Positions 23,120 to 31,905 of a stretch of DNA of 64,000 nt are shown in pieces; positions within the stretch are counted from its first letter, which is position 1, and each line of letters starts with the position of its first letter. The notes under the pieces were generated by a model, which had not been told where the DNA came from, did not search any database, and saw only the letters and a program-made list of their open reading frames with translations. Origin of the DNA: Fimenecus sp045543095. Lineage in GTDB: Bacteria > Bacillota > Clostridia > Oscillospirales > Acutalibacteraceae. The stretch lies in assembly GCA_045543095.1 (NCBI GenBank), contig JAZQMC010000028.1:1-64000 (forward strand), in the 5' to 3' direction. The translations under genes and the position numbers were made by a program.

Positions 23120-24931
23120 TTAGAGGAATGTCTTATAATAGAAGTTGCTGCGATTTTCTAATTCTTTATTAACCTCTTTTACACCGTCACGCTCAAATAG
23201 TGTTTGTTCATCAGAGAAAAGGTTTGTGCCTATACCAAGGCGGTTGCCATCAAACTCAACTCCAAGGCAAGCAACAAGGGTTGGGAACATATCAAATACA
23301 GCCCAGTCACGATTATAAAATCTGCTCTCGTCAACATCGCATAATTCAGCAGGCGGGTTAATAATGAGGTTAAAGCAAGTACGCTTATAGCCTTTAACAT
23401 TCTCAAAGAATGACTTTGCCATACTTAAGTGGTCACCAATAAGAACAATTGTTGTGTTTTCGTAAAATGGTTGTTCTTGAATCCAGCGAACAAACTTAAC
23501 AGCTTCTGCTTGGCTGTAATAAATGCAGTTAGCATACTGGGTATCAAATTTCTTTTCAGCTTTTTCACTTAAATATCCTTGAGGTGCGTGAGTGTCTGCT
23601 GTTTCCATTACAAAATGGAATGGTTTACCGGTTTCAGAAAGTCTTGTTAATTCATTTTTTGCAAACTCATAAAGCTTGTCATCTTCATATCCCCAGAAGA
23701 CTTTGTAATCTTCAGGAATCCAGCCTAACTCTTTGGCTGCTTTATGGTCATAAATGTTAAAATCGCCGTGTGATTCGAAGTAAAAATCCAAACCGCCGAA
23801 AGCTGCTTCTGCACCGAACATAACAGACTGTTCGTATCCTTGCTCTGCTAATATATCCCCCAATGTTGTTGCACCGGGTAAAAAGTTGTCTTTTGTACCG
23901 TAAGCATTGTGGTCAAATGGAACTTTCATTGGAAGACCGGTGTTCATATTAACCATTGATGCGACAGACCAGTTACCTCCTGTTGATGTGGGAGGGCCAC
24001 CAAACCCATCAGCGAGGTGAGAGAAACTGTATCCTTCTTTGCAGAGTTCAGCAAGGTCAGGCATAAGGTTTTCTTCAAAATATCCGCCAAGTTCTTTTGA
24101 AAAGAAGGTGTTTTCCATTGATTCAAGATAAATATGAATCAGATTTCTTTTTTCTTCGGGGAATTTAAGATTTGCTTCGTTAGGGTCTACAAAGTTTTCT
24201 TCAATATAGGGAGAATCATCAAAATAAGCTGAGAAAAGTGTCATTAACTGAAATCTGTTAATACCAAAAGCACAACCGCTGACGAGGACTACGAGTGCCA
24301 GTACAAAAGATAAAATTCTTATTGCAAGAGCAGAAAAAATTGTTGATTTTTTCTCATTCTTTTTATATGTAAGTTTATATTTAGGGAATACAATAATGCA
24401 GAATAAGGTAGTAAGAAGTGCTGTGGTAAGTACAGGTCCCTCAAAAAGAGAAATGTAAACACCGGCATCAGTGCCTTCGGTAGATGAGTTAAGATTTATA
24501 ATAATCTGGTCGGGAGTAAGGTCGCCGAATGCTTCTTTTCCCCAGATTGTGCCTGTAAATGCGGCAATACCAAGTGCAAACAATATGGTTGAAATAATCT
24601 TTACTACCATTGCAGCTTTTTTGCGTTTAGTTTCTTCGTACTCGAACTGAAGAATGTTTTTGACGAATCCAAGTATGCACAAAAATACAATTCCCAAAGC
24701 AATTGTCAGCAATGCGAATTTTATAGTATACATAACTTTGTGTGCAGAAGCATCAAAGATGTTTTCCATACCAAAAATATTTTTAACAAGGAAAAATGAG
24801 ATAAGATTTACAGTAATAGTATCACGAAAAAATGCGTGAATACAAGTTGCGGGACGTTTGTCCTTTGCGAAAAGAAAAATGTCTGCAACAGTTACAGTAA
24901 GTCCAATTAGAAAAGCAGATAACCAAAGCAT
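23120..24931 (-). CDS. LTA-synthase-family phosphoglycerol transferase
   Basis: 603 residues: five membrane segments (to about 225) then an extracellular alkaline-phosphatase-like domain. It has the metal/nucleophile region IYLESMENTF, the threonine nucleophile near 315-317 (PTSTGGNW), GAEAAFGG, the ETADTHAP metal site and IGDHL. Such enzymes build glycerol-phosphate polymers from phosphatidylglycerol or decorate glycans. The neighbouring acyltransferase could modify the same polymer. ATG 24931 has AAAGGGG upstream. Confidence 0.88.
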   Translation of the reverse strand: MLWLSAFLIGLTVTVADIFLFAKDKRPATCIHAFFRDTITVNLISFFLVKNIFGMENIFDASAHKVMYTIKFALLTIALGIVFLCILGFVKNILQFEYEETKRKKAAMVVKIISTILFALGIAAFTGTIWGKEAFGDLTPDQIIINLNSSTEGTDAGVYISLFEGPVLTTALLTTLFCIIVFPKYKLTYKKNEKKSTIFSALAIRILSFVLALVVLVSGCAFGINRFQLMTLFSAYFDDSPYIEENFVDPNEANLKFPEEKRNLIHIYLESMENTFFSKELGGYFEENLMPDLAELCKEGYSFSHLADGFGGPPTSTGGNWSVASMVNMNTGLPMKVPFDHNAYGTKDNFLPGATTLGDILAEQGYEQSVMFGAEAAFGGLDFYFESHGDFNIYDHKAAKELGWIPEDYKVFWGYEDDKLYEFAKNELTRLSETGKPFHFVMETADTHAPQGYLSEKAEKKFDTQYANCIYYSQAEAVKFVRWIQEQPFYENTTIVLIGDHLSMAKSFFENVKGYKRTCFNLIINPPAELCDVDESRFYNRDWAVFDMFPTLVACLGVEFDGNRLGIGTNLFSDEQTLFERDGVKEVNKELENRSNFYYKTFL

Positions 24932-24978
24932 AATAAAACCCCTTTATATATTTATTTTACAATAAAATAATAACAAAA

Positions 24979-25665
24979 CTACAATAACGATACTACCCAC
25001 AGAATTCCAAACCAAATCGGCGGAACAATAAGTGCGGGGAGCATATTAAGTGTCTTCAAATTCTTGATTTCAAGAATGGAAATACCCGATGCGGCGATTA
25101 AAAATCCGCCTATAATACTGATTTCGCACATCATATCTGCACTCATAAATCCGCCCACAAGTGTTGCGAGCAGATATATTCCACCCTGCCATAAAAACAG
25201 CACACCCGCGGCGATTGCGATGCCAAAGCCATAGGTTGAGGCTAAAACCATACTTGTTACAAGGTCAAGTGTGGCATTTGTGAAAAGATATGTATGGTCG
25301 TCATATAAAGCCGAGTTTATTGGACCTAAAATTGATAAACTACCAATGCAGAAAAGCAGAATTGCAGTTGAAAGCCCTTTTCCTAATTCGGTTTTTCCGC
25401 TTTTTTCAATCAGATTATTGAATTTCTTGTCAAGGTCGAGCATATTTCCTATAAGACTGCCAAGTGCAAGGCTTACAATGAAAAGTACGGGATATTTACT
25501 GTTGGGCATATTCTGTACAACCGAATTTATGCCGATACCCGCCGCTGCAAGTCCCATTGCATTCATAAGCGACTTTGTGTATTGGGGCTTTATACCTTTT
25601 TTAAAAACACTACCCACAACACTACCTATAAGAATTGTAGAAACATTTACTATTGTACCAATCAT
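24979..25665 (-). CDS. DUF554 family membrane protein
   Basis: 228 residues with six to seven hydrophobic segments; the start MIGTIVNVSTILIGSVVG and the region RNMLDLD match the DUF554 transporter-like family of unknown role. ATG 25665 overlaps the mfd stop (ATGA) and has GGAGG 10 nt upstream, so it is translationally coupled to mfd. An upstream TTG at 25674 is too near the ribosome binding site. Confidence 0.85.
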   Translation of the reverse strand: MIGTIVNVSTILIGSVVGSVFKKGIKPQYTKSLMNAMGLAAAGIGINSVVQNMPNSKYPVLFIVSLALGSLIGNMLDLDKKFNNLIEKSGKTELGKGLSTAILLFCIGSLSILGPINSALYDDHTYLFTNATLDLVTSMVLASTYGFGIAIAAGVLFLWQGGIYLLATLVGGFMSADMMCEISIIGGFLIAASGISILEIKNLKTLNMLPALIVPPIWFGILWVVSLL

Positions 25666-28600
25666 TTTCTGCAAGCCTCCACTGCTTCAAAAATCTCTTT
25701 GAGTGTGTCAAGAGAATTTTGTTCGGGCAATTTTTTAATGTTAATGCTCATCTTACCCTTTGAAGTTACACTTACTCTGCCACGAAGCACTGATGAAATA
25801 TCAAGCACCAATGATGCGTTGATTTCCTCGCAATAAAGAGCAATCGTGTCGCCACGCTGACCAATTTCGTAAATACCGAGTGCGGACGCGGTATTTCTGC
25901 AAAGGGAAACCTCAATAAGTCCCTCAACCGATGGCGGAATATCGCCAAAACGGTCACGTAATTCGTCGCGCACATCCTCTGCATCTTCAAAGGTTCGCAC
26001 ATCTGCAATTCTGCGATAAACAGTGAGCCTTTGTGCAAGTGCTGAAATGTATTTATCAGGGATATGAGCGTTAATCTGCAAGTCAATAAGACATTCACGT
26101 TGCTTTTTGGGTGCTTCACCCTTTTCGTCGCTTATTGCCTCGCTCAACAGTTTCATATACATATCATAGCCAACGGCGGCTAAATGACCGTGCTGTTGTG
26201 CACCTAAAAGGTTACCTGCACCGCGAATTTCAAGGTCACGCATAGCAATTTTAAATCCCGAGCCGAATTCGGTGTATTCGCGTATTGCCTGCAATCTCTT
26301 ATATGCCACTTCGGATAAGTTTTTATCGCGTTTATAGGTGAGATATGCACTTGCTCTGCGGGCACTTCTGCCAACGCGACCGCGTAACTGGTGAAGCTGT
26401 GCAAGGCCTAATTTATCAGCATCTTCAATAATCAGCGTATTTGCATTGGGCACATCAACACCCGTTTCGATAATGGTGGTGCATACAAGAATATCAATTT
26501 CACCATTCATCAAATCTCGCCATATATCACTTAATTGTTCTTCGTTCATCTTGCCGTGTGCAACTGCAATGCGAGCATCGGGCAAGAATTCCTTAATTGA
26601 ATTTGCAACACCGTCAATTGTTTCAACGCGGTTGTGAAGAAAATAAACCTGACCGCCACGGCGAAGCTCTTTTTCCATAGCCTCGCAAAGTAGGGGAATA
26701 TTATGCTCGACCACATAGGTCTGCACGGGGAAACGGTCGGAGGGTGCTTCTTCAATAACCGACATATCACGAATTCCCGACATAGCCATATTGAGCGTTC
26801 TTGGAATAGGCGTAGCAGAAAGTGTAAGCACATCAACACCGGGGAATTTCTCTTTGAGTTTTTCTTTTTGAGCAACACCAAAGCGTTGTTCCTCGTCAAC
26901 AATCAAAAGACCTAAATCCTTGAATTTGACATTTTTCGCAATAAGTGAGTGAGTACCCACAATAATATCAATAAAGCCCGAATTTATGCCCTTTATAATC
27001 TTTGCTCTTTGAGTTGGTGTGCGGAATCGTGAAAGCATTTCCGCCTCAATGGGAAATCCGTCAAAGCGTTTCAGTATTGTCTGATAATGTTGAAGTGCGA
27101 GAATTGTGGTAGGTACTAAAATCGCACATTGCTTGCCGTCTGCAATACACTTGAAAACTGCACGCAAAGCTACCTCGGTCTTGCCAAAGCCAACATCACC
27201 GCAAAGAAGTCTGTCCATCGGATAGGGCTTTTCCATATCGTTTTTAATCTCGTCAATACTACGCAACTGGTCGCCCGTTTCTTCAAACTCAAAACGACGC
27301 TCAAAATCAAGTTGCATATCAATATCGGGCGAGAAAGCGTAGCCCTCGGTGTGCATACGCTGTGAATAAAGTTTGATGAGTTGGTCCGCCATATCTTTAA
27401 CGGCAGAACGAACTTTACTTTTAGATTTTTCCCAATCTGCACCACCCAAGCGGTTAAGCTTTAATGCTTTGCCGTCATCCTCGTGAGGACCGATATATTT
27501 TGACACCAAATCAAGTTGAGTAACGGGTACATAAAGTACATCGCTTTTTGCGTACTTGATTTTAATGTAATCTTTTATAATCTTGTTGGCTTCAAGCTGA
27601 GTAACACCGTCAAAAATACCGATACCATGAACGGCGTGAACAATATAGTCGCCCTTTTTAAGCTCGTCAAGTGAATGAATTGTGTCCTTTGCTTTAAAGC
27701 CTTTGTTTTTTCTTCTTGCCTTGCTCTGATAAACCTTTGAATATGTGAAAACATAAAGCTTTTCACGAGGAAATGAAAAGCCCGAGGTCAGCGAGCCGGG
27801 GAGTACCGATACTGCACCTTTAGGGAATTCGGCAGGAATAAGCGGGAAATAAACTGACGGAATATTTTCATCAGTTAATGTTTCTGCAAGATTTTTTGCA
27901 CTTTTTTCTGTGCCTGAAAATACAACAACGGTGCTGTCTTTAGTTAATACTGGCTTAATGTCCTCCATAAGCACATCAAGTCTGCCGTTCCAAATTGGCA
28001 GAGTTCCGCCATTAAATGTGGTAAGGCTCTTTACAGGTGTGTCAAAGCTTCCGCGGGCAAAATTGTCAAAATAAGTTGCTTTTAATTCTTCATATTTACC
28101 GATGAATTCTGCGAATGTGAGTGTGAATTTATCAAGCCCCTTGCAAAGAGTACCGTCTTCAATGCCCGATTTTATATCTTCAAGCAGTAATTTCTGTGAT
28201 GAATTGATTTTTTCTTTAATTCCGCCGGTTTCAAATGCAAAGAAAAGATAATCCTTAGCATAGTCAAAAATTGTGGCGGGGGAGTAGATAATGGGCAGAT
28301 ATTTATCGGCAGAGCCAACGCTTACACCATTTTTAAGTCGGTCAATATCTGCGTATAATTTTTCTTTAACCGTATCCGCCTTTTTACCGCGGACACCTTT
28401 GGCGAAATTCTCAATTTTATTTGCAAATTCTTGCGGGTTATCAATGATAATCTCTTTTGACGGTGCAATTAAAATCTCGTCAATATTAACTGTTCTTCTC
28501 TGGCTTTGCACATCAAAACGGCACATTGTGTCAACCGTGTCGCCCCAAAGTTCAATTCTTACAGGCTCATCATCGTCGGGCGAGAAAAAGTCCACAATTC

Positions 28601-29129
28601 CGCCACGGCAAGAGAATTGACCAACACCCTCAACCGCGTCAACACGCTTATATCCCGCCGAGTTTAGTGAAATTAAAATGCTCTCAAGGGGTATTTCTTC
28701 GCCTTTTTTGAGCAATACTGATTTCTGACGAAGAATTTCGGGAGGTACTGTATAAGAAATTGAGGCTTCGGCAGAGGCTACAACAATATCGCATTTGCCG
28801 TCAAGCATACGGCGAAGTGCCTTTATTCTTTTTTGCTCATATTCATAACTTTGACCGTCGGTTGTCCAGAATGAAAAACTGCGGGCGGGGTAGTGAAGCA
28901 CATCTTTGCCGAATGCGGTTAAATCGTCACAAAGGCGAACGGCCGAGGCATCATCGGGCACGACAATAAGAGCCTTTTTTTCAAGACTCTCAACTAACGC
29001 AGAAATAATGTGTGCTTTTTGTACGGGGGTAAGCCCCAACACACCCTGTGGCAGAAAACCTTTTTTAATACTGTTTTCTACGCCCAAAAATTCTGCAGAA
29101 TTTTTAATTGCCTTTGTGAATGCCGACAT
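25662..29129 (-). CDS. mfd: Transcription-repair coupling factor Mfd
   Basis: 1155 residues, normal for Mfd. Order: UvrB-like N-terminal modules, the RNA polymerase interaction domain (GDYIVHAVHGIGIFDG near 490), SF2 translocase with Walker A GDVGFGKTEVA (about 640-652), DEEQRFG (about 745), SATPIPRT and the second RecA domain with QLRGRVGRS, then TRG and a C-terminal UvrA-binding domain. It removes stalled RNA polymerase at lesions and recruits UvrA. Position after pth is the common Firmicute arrangement. Confidence 0.97.
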   Translation of the reverse strand: MSAFTKAIKNSAEFLGVENSIKKGFLPQGVLGLTPVQKAHIISALVESLEKKALIVVPDDASAVRLCDDLTAFGKDVLHYPARSFSFWTTDGQSYEYEQKRIKALRRMLDGKCDIVVASAEASISYTVPPEILRQKSVLLKKGEEIPLESILISLNSAGYKRVDAVEGVGQFSCRGGIVDFFSPDDDEPVRIELWGDTVDTMCRFDVQSQRRTVNIDEILIAPSKEIIIDNPQEFANKIENFAKGVRGKKADTVKEKLYADIDRLKNGVSVGSADKYLPIIYSPATIFDYAKDYLFFAFETGGIKEKINSSQKLLLEDIKSGIEDGTLCKGLDKFTLTFAEFIGKYEELKATYFDNFARGSFDTPVKSLTTFNGGTLPIWNGRLDVLMEDIKPVLTKDSTVVVFSGTEKSAKNLAETLTDENIPSVYFPLIPAEFPKGAVSVLPGSLTSGFSFPREKLYVFTYSKVYQSKARRKNKGFKAKDTIHSLDELKKGDYIVHAVHGIGIFDGVTQLEANKIIKDYIKIKYAKSDVLYVPVTQLDLVSKYIGPHEDDGKALKLNRLGGADWEKSKSKVRSAVKDMADQLIKLYSQRMHTEGYAFSPDIDMQLDFERRFEFEETGDQLRSIDEIKNDMEKPYPMDRLLCGDVGFGKTEVALRAVFKCIADGKQCAILVPTTILALQHYQTILKRFDGFPIEAEMLSRFRTPTQRAKIIKGINSGFIDIIVGTHSLIAKNVKFKDLGLLIVDEEQRFGVAQKEKLKEKFPGVDVLTLSATPIPRTLNMAMSGIRDMSVIEEAPSDRFPVQTYVVEHNIPLLCEAMEKELRRGGQVYFLHNRVETIDGVANSIKEFLPDARIAVAHGKMNEEQLSDIWRDLMNGEIDILVCTTIIETGVDVPNANTLIIEDADKLGLAQLHQLRGRVGRSARRASAYLTYKRDKNLSEVAYKRLQAIREYTEFGSGFKIAMRDLEIRGAGNLLGAQQHGHLAAVGYDMYMKLLSEAISDEKGEAPKKQRECLIDLQINAHIPDKYISALAQRLTVYRRIADVRTFEDAEDVRDELRDRFGDIPPSVEGLIEVSLCRNTASALGIYEIGQRGDTIALYCEEINASLVLDISSVLRGRVSVTSKGKMSINIKKLPEQNSLDTLKEIFEAVEACRK

Positions 29130-29143
29130 AATTACCTCTGTAA

Positions 29144-29758
29144 TTAACTATTATATAAATTCATTGCCTTGTCAATCTGGTTATCAAGTAAAAGCTCAAT
29201 AGCCTTGCAAGCGTTTTCTAATGCAGGTTCAAGTGCTTTTAATTCGTCTTTTTTAAACTCCGAAATTACCCAATCAATAAGGTCATAGTCAGGATGTGGC
29301 TTTTTACCGCAACCTAACTTAATTCGTGGAAATTGGTCGTTATTCAAGTGATAAATTATGCTTTTAATTCCGTTGTGGCCGCCGTCAGTACCCTTTCTGC
29401 GAATACGAAGTCTGCCCACATCAAGAGAAATATCGTCATAAATCACAATTACTTTTTCGGGTGGAATTTTATAGAAGTTTGCACATTCCCTTATTGCCTC
29501 ACCGCTATTGTTCATAAAGGTCTGCGGTTTCATTACAATACAACGATGACCGTTTATTGTAGTGTCAGCGATAAGTGACTTGAATTTGAGTCTGTCAACT
29601 CTGAAATTTAATTTTTCTGCCAGCATATCTATGCACAAAAACCCCGAATTATGTCGTGTGTGGGTGTATTTGTTGCCCGGATTACCAAGCCCCACAACGA
29701 TAAATTCAGGTGTGCCGACAGGTGCAGAAATTGTGTTTTTTCTGAATCTGTTGAACAT
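29144..29758 (-). CDS. pth: Peptidyl-tRNA hydrolase
   Basis: 204 residues, with a short N-terminal extension (RFRKNTISAPVGTPE) before the canonical VGLGNPGNKYTHTRHN (catalytic His) and KPQTFMNNSGEA. GKKPHPDYDLIDWVI supplies the rest of the substrate cleft. It hydrolyses prematurely released peptidyl-tRNA in the cytosol. Lies 14 bp upstream of mfd and 13 bp downstream of the glmU-like gene, in one operon. Confidence 0.95.
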   Translation of the reverse strand: MFNRFRKNTISAPVGTPEFIVVGLGNPGNKYTHTRHNSGFLCIDMLAEKLNFRVDRLKFKSLIADTTINGHRCIVMKPQTFMNNSGEAIRECANFYKIPPEKVIVIYDDISLDVGRLRIRRKGTDGGHNGIKSIIYHLNNDQFPRIKLGCGKKPHPDYDLIDWVISEFKKDELKALEPALENACKAIELLLDNQIDKAMNLYNS

Positions 29759-29771
29759 ATTGTATTTCCTT

Positions 29772-30452
29772 TTATTTTGAATATTTATCTTTATTTTTAA
29801 TACGCCAGTCTACCTTATTAACCTGACGAGCCCGGGCAATACCCAATGAATCTGCAGGAATATCCTCTGTGATTGTTGAGCCTGCGGCTGTGTATGCACC
29901 GTCACCGACTTTGACAGGTGCTATAAGGTTTGTGTTACAACCGATAAAGCAATCGTCACCAATTACTGTGCGGTGCTTGTTTTTACCGTCATAGTTGACA
30001 GTAACCGTACCGCAACCGAAATTCACTCGCTTGCCCACATCGGAGTCACCCACATAGGTGAGATGAGAAACCTTTGTACCCTCGTCAATGTTTGAGTTTT
30101 TAACCTCAACAAAGTTGCCAAGGTGAACATTTTCGCCGATAACGGAATTTGGTCTTATATGCACAAACGGACCAATGTCAACCGAGTCCTGTACTTTTGA
30201 TTGATAGCATTGAACAGAATTGAGTTTTGCATTGTTGCCTATTACACTGTCTTTAATGAGTGTGTTCGGACCAATCACGCAGTTTTCACCGATAACAACA
30301 CCCTCAAAAAGCATTGTGCCGGGCAGAATAACTGTGCCCTTGCCAATCTGTACATTTTCTTCAATAACAACATTGTTGTGATAGGGAATTTCTACTCCAT
30401 TTTCAATGTGCATTTCAATGTTTTTTAAGTTTTGAATATCTTTATTTGTCAT
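29772..30452 (-). CDS. Hexapeptide-repeat acetyltransferase (GlmU C-terminal-like), pyrophosphorylase domain absent
   Basis: 226 residues of left-handed beta-helix hexapeptides, with NYDGKNKHRTVIGDDCFIG and the end GIARARQ typical of the GlmU acetyltransferase half (glucosamine-1-phosphate acetylation). The N-terminal uridylyltransferase domain (about 230 residues) of full GlmU is missing; the start is preceded by its own promoter, so it is not a simple truncation by the window. ATG 30452 has GGTGG 5 nt upstream. Located at the glmU position of a pth-mfd operon, but the usual prs is absent. It could be a single-domain acetyltransferase or half of a split GlmU. Confidence 0.8.
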   Translation of the reverse strand: MTNKDIQNLKNIEMHIENGVEIPYHNNVVIEENVQIGKGTVILPGTMLFEGVVIGENCVIGPNTLIKDSVIGNNAKLNSVQCYQSKVQDSVDIGPFVHIRPNSVIGENVHLGNFVEVKNSNIDEGTKVSHLTYVGDSDVGKRVNFGCGTVTVNYDGKNKHRTVIGDDCFIGCNTNLIAPVKVGDGAYTAAGSTITEDIPADSLGIARARQVNKVDWRIKNKDKYSK

Positions 30453-30482
30453 AGCGACCACCAATCAATATTTTATTTATAT

Positions 30483-30511
30483 ATTTTATCATATTCATAG
30501 TGCTTTTTCAA
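30483..30511 (-). promoter_or_regulatory. Promoter of the glmU-like/pth/mfd run
   Basis: Minus-strand TTGAAA (30506-30511), 17 bp, TAAAAT (30483-30488) with TG extension. Confidence 0.65.
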
Positions 30512-30523
30512 CACTTTGTTTCA

Positions 30524-30552
30524 TTGACAAAGCCCACTTTAAATGATATATT
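30524..30552 (+). promoter_or_regulatory. Promoter of the glycosyltransferase gene
   Basis: TTGACA (30524-30529), 17 bp, TATATT (30547-30552); divergent to the previous promoter. Confidence 0.65.
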
Positions 30553-30582
30553 TATCTTAATAATTTCTTGGAGGAAATATAA

Positions 30583-31500
30583 TTGCTTTCAGTAATAATT
30601 CCGTCTTATAATGAAGAAAAAAACATAAAAAATACAGCGGGCACGGTGCTTTCAATACTCAAAGAAGCCTCAATAGATTGTGAGCTTATTTTCATTGATG
30701 ACGGCTCAAAGGACGGCACTTATGAGCAGATTTGCGAATGTGCCGAAATCACAAACCGAATTCGCGGATTGTCCTTCAGTCGTAATTTCGGCAAAGAGGC
30801 GGCAATTTATGCGGGCCTTGAGGCATCACAGGGCGATTGTGCCGTGATTATTGATTGTGATTTGCAATTCCCGCCCGAAAAAATTGTCGAGATGTATTCT
30901 CTTTGGCAAGAGGGCTATGAAGTAATTGAGGGTGTTAAAACCAACCGCGGAAAAGAAAATCCATTCCATAAGCTTTCGGCAAAGGTGTTTTATAAAATTA
31001 TGAGTGCTTTTGTGGGTGTTGATATGCAAAGCACATCTGATTTTAAGCTCATTGACCGAAAAGTGATTGATGCATTATTATCATTACCCGAAAGAAACAC
31101 ATTTTTCAGGGCACTTTCATTTTGGTCGGGCTTTAAATCCACTCAAATTGAATTTGAAGTGCAAGAAAGACAAAACGGTGAAAGTAAATGGGGCGTTATA
31201 AAACTTACAAAATACGCCATTTCAAATATAACCTCATTTACCACCGCACCCTTGCAGATTATAACAGTAATGGGTTGCATAATGCTTGTGTTTATGGGCA
31301 TTATGGCGGTGCAAACTCTTGTAAGGTTTTTACTTGGGGATTCGGCAGAGGGCTTTACAACCGTTATTTTACTTTTGCTTCTCATCGGCGGAAGTCTTAT
31401 GTTGGCACTTGGTATTATCGGCTATTATATCGCCCGAATTTATGAAGAAGTAAAGGGCAGACCACGTTATATTGTTTCAAAGAAAACAGATGATAAATAA
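30583..31500 (+). CDS. Glycosyltransferase family 2 (GtrB/DPM1-like)
   Basis: 305 residues. Nucleotide-sugar domain with IIPSYNEEKNI, IDDGSKDGT and DCDLQFPPE (metal-binding DxD-like) plus two C-terminal membrane segments (about 225-250 and 260-285). Enzymes of this type transfer a sugar to polyprenyl phosphate for glycan export. Start is TTG 30583 with GGAGG 8 nt upstream. Monocistronic; a terminator follows the stop. Confidence 0.9.
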   Translation: MLSVIIPSYNEEKNIKNTAGTVLSILKEASIDCELIFIDDGSKDGTYEQICECAEITNRIRGLSFSRNFGKEAAIYAGLEASQGDCAVIIDCDLQFPPEKIVEMYSLWQEGYEVIEGVKTNRGKENPFHKLSAKVFYKIMSAFVGVDMQSTSDFKLIDRKVIDALLSLPERNTFFRALSFWSGFKSTQIEFEVQERQNGESKWGVIKLTKYAISNITSFTTAPLQIITVMGCIMLVFMGIMAVQTLVRFLLGDSAEGFTTVILLLLLIGGSLMLALGIIGYYIARIYEEVKGRPRYIVSKKTDDK

Positions 31501-31506
31501 TTCAAA

Positions 31507-31535
31507 GCACTTCGCAATTCGCGAGGTGCCTTTTT
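31507..31535 (+). terminator. Rho-independent terminator
   Basis: GCACTTCGC/GCGAGGTGC stem with five T. Confidence 0.7.
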
Positions 31536-31543
31536 CATAGGAA

Positions 31544-31614
31544 TCGACAAATTGGAGGTTGTAAAAATGCAAAATGTAAAATGCAAAGTGCAAAATTAAG
31601 GGTCTGCGACGCAA
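31544..31614 (+). repeat. Dispersed repeat R1, + orientation
   Basis: Contains CGACAAATTGG, GCAAAATGTAAAATGCAAAG and GGGTCTGCGACGCAA. The reverse complement, nearly identical over about 70 bp, lies at 59994-60064. Confidence 0.8.
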
Positions 31615-31641
31615 TTTTATATTATAACCAATATGGTCGGT

Positions 31642-31718
31642 TGTAGGGGACGACGACTCGGCGTCCCGTAAGTTTTGCTGTCACTTGTTGCGGGCTGCCG
31701 AGGTCGTCAGCCCCTACA
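31642..31718. repeat. Dispersed palindromic repeat R2, complete copy
   Basis: Arms TGTAGGGGACGACGACTCGG and the matching CCGAGGTCGTCAGCCCCTACA enclose CGTCCCG...CGGG. Related copies: half at 11117-11143, interrupted at 54025-54196. Confidence 0.8.
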
Positions 31719-31818
31719 AAGTTTGTGGGTCGATTTTAATGAGATATAAAAATTAAAAGAGCCAGACAAATTCAATTTTATGAACAATAAAATTTATATA
31801 ATTGCTTATGCCAAACCC

Positions 31819-31847
31819 TTGAAATATCAACGATTTAATGGTATAAT
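31819..31847 (+). promoter_or_regulatory. recJ operon promoter
   Basis: TTGAAA (31819-31824), 17 bp, TATAAT (31842-31847). Confidence 0.75.
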
Positions 31848-31905
31848 GTATGATTAGTAAAATATTGTATTTTGAACAGTATTTTTTGAGTAAGGAGGCG
31901 AGAAA

